Part shown: in pieces, positions 62,527-64,000 of the stretch | Layout of the letters: each line of letters begins with the position of its first letter | Numbering within the stretch: the first letter of the stretch is position 1 | Assembly (NCBI RefSeq): GCF_014200495.1 | Contig: NZ_JACHBY010000004.1 | Coordinates: 496,001 to 560,000 of the forward strand | From: Mucilaginibacter geliditolerans | Lineage (GTDB): Bacteria > Bacteroidota > Bacteroidia > Sphingobacteriales > Sphingobacteriaceae | Direction of reading: 5' to 3' | Length of the DNA: 64,000 bases | Program-made: the position numbers and the translations under genes | The notes under the pieces: generated by a model | Database searches by the model: none | Told to the model about the DNA's origin: nothing | The model's input: the letters and a program-made list of their open reading frames with translations, nothing else

Positions 62527-64000
62527 ATGATAAAAGAAATTGAAATAGTATGCCCGCCCGGGCAGCATGAGGATGAAGCAGTTTTAAAAGAACTTGCCGC
62601 ATCGGCATTAAAAACTCCCGTAAAAAGAATTACCGGCTTAAAAATATTAAAGCGCTCCATTGATGCCCGCGGCCGCAAGGTGGTCTACCGCATGCAGGTG
62701 CGGGCTTATATTGACGAACCATACGCGCCGGAAAATTATACCGTCAATTATCCCGAAGTAAAAGAAGCTAAACCTGTTATTATAATAGGGGCAGGCCCTG
62801 CGGGGTTATTTGCCGCATTACAATGCATCGAGCTCGGCTTAAAACCCATTATAATAGAACGCGGCAAGGAAGTTAAAGACCGCCGCCGCGATTTGGCCCA
62901 TATCAACAAACAAGGCCTGGTAAACCCCGAAAGCAATTACTGTTTCGGCGAGGGTGGGGCAGGCACTTATTCGGATGGTAAGCTATACACGCGCTCAACC
63001 AAGCGTGGCGATGTGAACCAGGTGCTCAAAATATTTGTGGCACACGGCGCAACCGAAGATATTTTGGTGGATGCAAGGCCGCACATAGGCACCAATAAAC
63101 TACCCCAGATCATCACCGCTATACGCGAAACCATTTTGAATGCCGGTGGCGGGATCATGTTCGATGCCAAGGTTACAGCCTTGCAGGTTTCGTTTGATAA
63201 AATAAAAGGTGTGGAGCTGGCATCCGGCGAGAAGATCAATGCCGATGCCGTGATACTGGCAACAGGCCATTCAGCTCGCGATGTATTTGAAATGCTGCAC
63301 CGTCAGAATATTTTAATAGAAGCCAAGCCATTTGCCTTAGGCGTACGTATTGAACACCCGCAGGAAATCATCGACCGTGCGCAATACCACTGCGAAGTGC
63401 GTGGCGATAATTTGCCACCGTCGTATTATAGTTTGGTGGAGCAGGTTGACGGGCGTGGCGTATTCTCATTTTGCATGTGCCCCGGTGGTATCATCGCCCC
63501 ATGCGCCACTGAAGCCAATGAAATTGTAGTGAACGGCTGGAGCCCATCAAAACGTAACAATCCCTATGCAAACTCAGGTACTGTTGTGCAGATAAATTTA
63601 GAGGATGTTGCAGGCGATGGTAGCGACCCCTTTAAAATGCTGCGCTTTCAGCAGGAAATTGAAAGAGCTGCTTTTACCGCAGGCGGCGGTAACCTGGTAG
63701 CCCCGGCCCAGCGCATGGTTGATTTTGTCAATAACAGGCTATCAACCGATCTGCCGAAAAACTCCTACCTGCCCGGCACAAAAAGCACACCTCTAAAAGA
63801 GGTATTGCCGGATTGGATCAACGAGCGTTTAAGAAAAGCATTACCCGTATTCGGCCAAAAGATGAAAGGTTATTATACCAACGAGGCCATATTGGTAGGT
63901 GTGGAATCGCGCACCTCATCACCGGTAAAAGTGCCCCGCGACAAAGAAACCCTGCAACACCCGCAAATTACGGGGTTATTTCCTTGCGGTGAGGGAGCAG
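62527..64000 (+). CDS. FAD-dependent dehydrogenase (NAD(FAD)-utilizing family), 3' end outside window
   Basis: 491 codons are visible and the frame is open at the window end. An N-terminal alpha/beta domain (about residues 1-75), then the FAD-binding GAGPAGLFAALQ, GEGGAGTYSDGKLYTR and AVILATGHSARDVFE. The final GLFPCGEGA is close to the end of the family. Such proteins resemble BFD/GltD-like flavoproteins; the function is uncertain. Confidence 0.9.
   Translation, partial: MIKEIEIVCPPGQHEDEAVLKELAASALKTPVKRITGLKILKRSIDARGRKVVYRMQVRAYIDEPYAPENYTVNYPEVKEAKPVIIIGAGPAGLFAALQCIELGLKPIIIERGKEVKDRRRDLAHINKQGLVNPESNYCFGEGGAGTYSDGKLYTRSTKRGDVNQVLKIFVAHGATEDILVDARPHIGTNKLPQIITAIRETILNAGGGIMFDAKVTALQVSFDKIKGVELASGEKINADAVILATGHSARDVFEMLHRQNILIEAKPFALGVRIEHPQEIIDRAQYHCEVRGDNLPPSYYSLVEQVDGRGVFSFCMCPGGIIAPCATEANEIVVNGWSPSKRNNPYANSGTVVQINLEDVAGDGSDPFKMLRFQQEIERAAFTAGGGNLVAPAQRMVDFVNNRLSTDLPKNSYLPGTKSTPLKEVLPDWINERLRKALPVFGQKMKGYYTNEAILVGVESRTSSPVKVPRDKETLQHPQITGLFPCGEGA

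Noticed and set aside
1..64000. CRISPR array
   Set aside because: I see no regularly spaced identical repeats with unique spacers; the direct repeats found are pairs of 11-16 bp in promoter regions.

Overview
The window looks like a Bacteroidota chromosome, most likely Sphingobacteriaceae (Mucilaginibacter/Pedobacter type). The evidence is protein content (LptF/G, TamB, the ftsX-DUF3098-uppP order, DUF4293, GH92, LytTR signalling, many AraC regulators), low-GC intergenic DNA, TAnnTTTG-type -7 promoter elements, and dispersed repeats typical of that family. The genus is inferred; no rRNA gene is present.

Region 1 (1-10.5 kb) is accessory and defence-like. It holds the 3' end of a sigma-54 activator, then a tightly overlapping operon encoding a HerA-type DNA translocase, a NurA nuclease and a DNA methyltransferase. 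Convergent to these is an 1130-aa fusion of a RecB-like nuclease, an RNase H-like exonuclease and an SF1 helicase (TM0106 type), followed by a large serine recombinase with a translationally coupled 49-aa ORF. The set looks like a mobile, self/non-self-marking anti-DNA system. I cannot match it to a named system.

Region 2 (10.6-18.9 kb) is a series of small cargo modules separated by decayed tRNA 3' ends. Each tRNA end is followed on the minus strand by its own rho-independent terminator (near 10.8, 12.75, 14.97 and 16.5 kb), and an intact tRNA-Ser with the same layout sits at 18.8 kb. Cargo: DUF1348 protein plus AraC; SDR plus AraC; an in-frame chimera of a tyrosine-integrase N-terminus with an AraC regulator; an FAD monooxygenase divergent from an HxlR regulator. 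The layout suggests repeated tRNA-directed insertion and decay.

Region 3 (19.3-31 kb) is mostly core: polyprenyl synthase, TerC, TsaD, TamB, RibBA, LptF/G, a START-like protein and tRNA-Met. Region 4 (31.2-41.7 kb) is rich in regulators. Three SDR->AraC two-gene modules, an alpha/beta hydrolase, a LytS/LytTR two-component system and an outer-membrane barrel lie here. Two modules share a near-identical upstream element, and another has paired direct repeats upstream of a -7 box. Counting the module in region 2, the SDR->AraC layout occurs four times.

Region 5 (41.8-64 kb) returns to core functions: UppP/DUF3098/FtsX, an ABC exporter, TruA, ParE, an AmpD-like amidase, AhcY, a GH92 mannosidase, a PIN toxin-antitoxin pair, an ECF sigma factor and an FAD-dependent dehydrogenase cut by the window end. 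It also carries selfish or repetitive DNA: a RAYT transposase with its REP sequences between two copies of a terminator, three copies of a dispersed repeat, and several inverted repeats.
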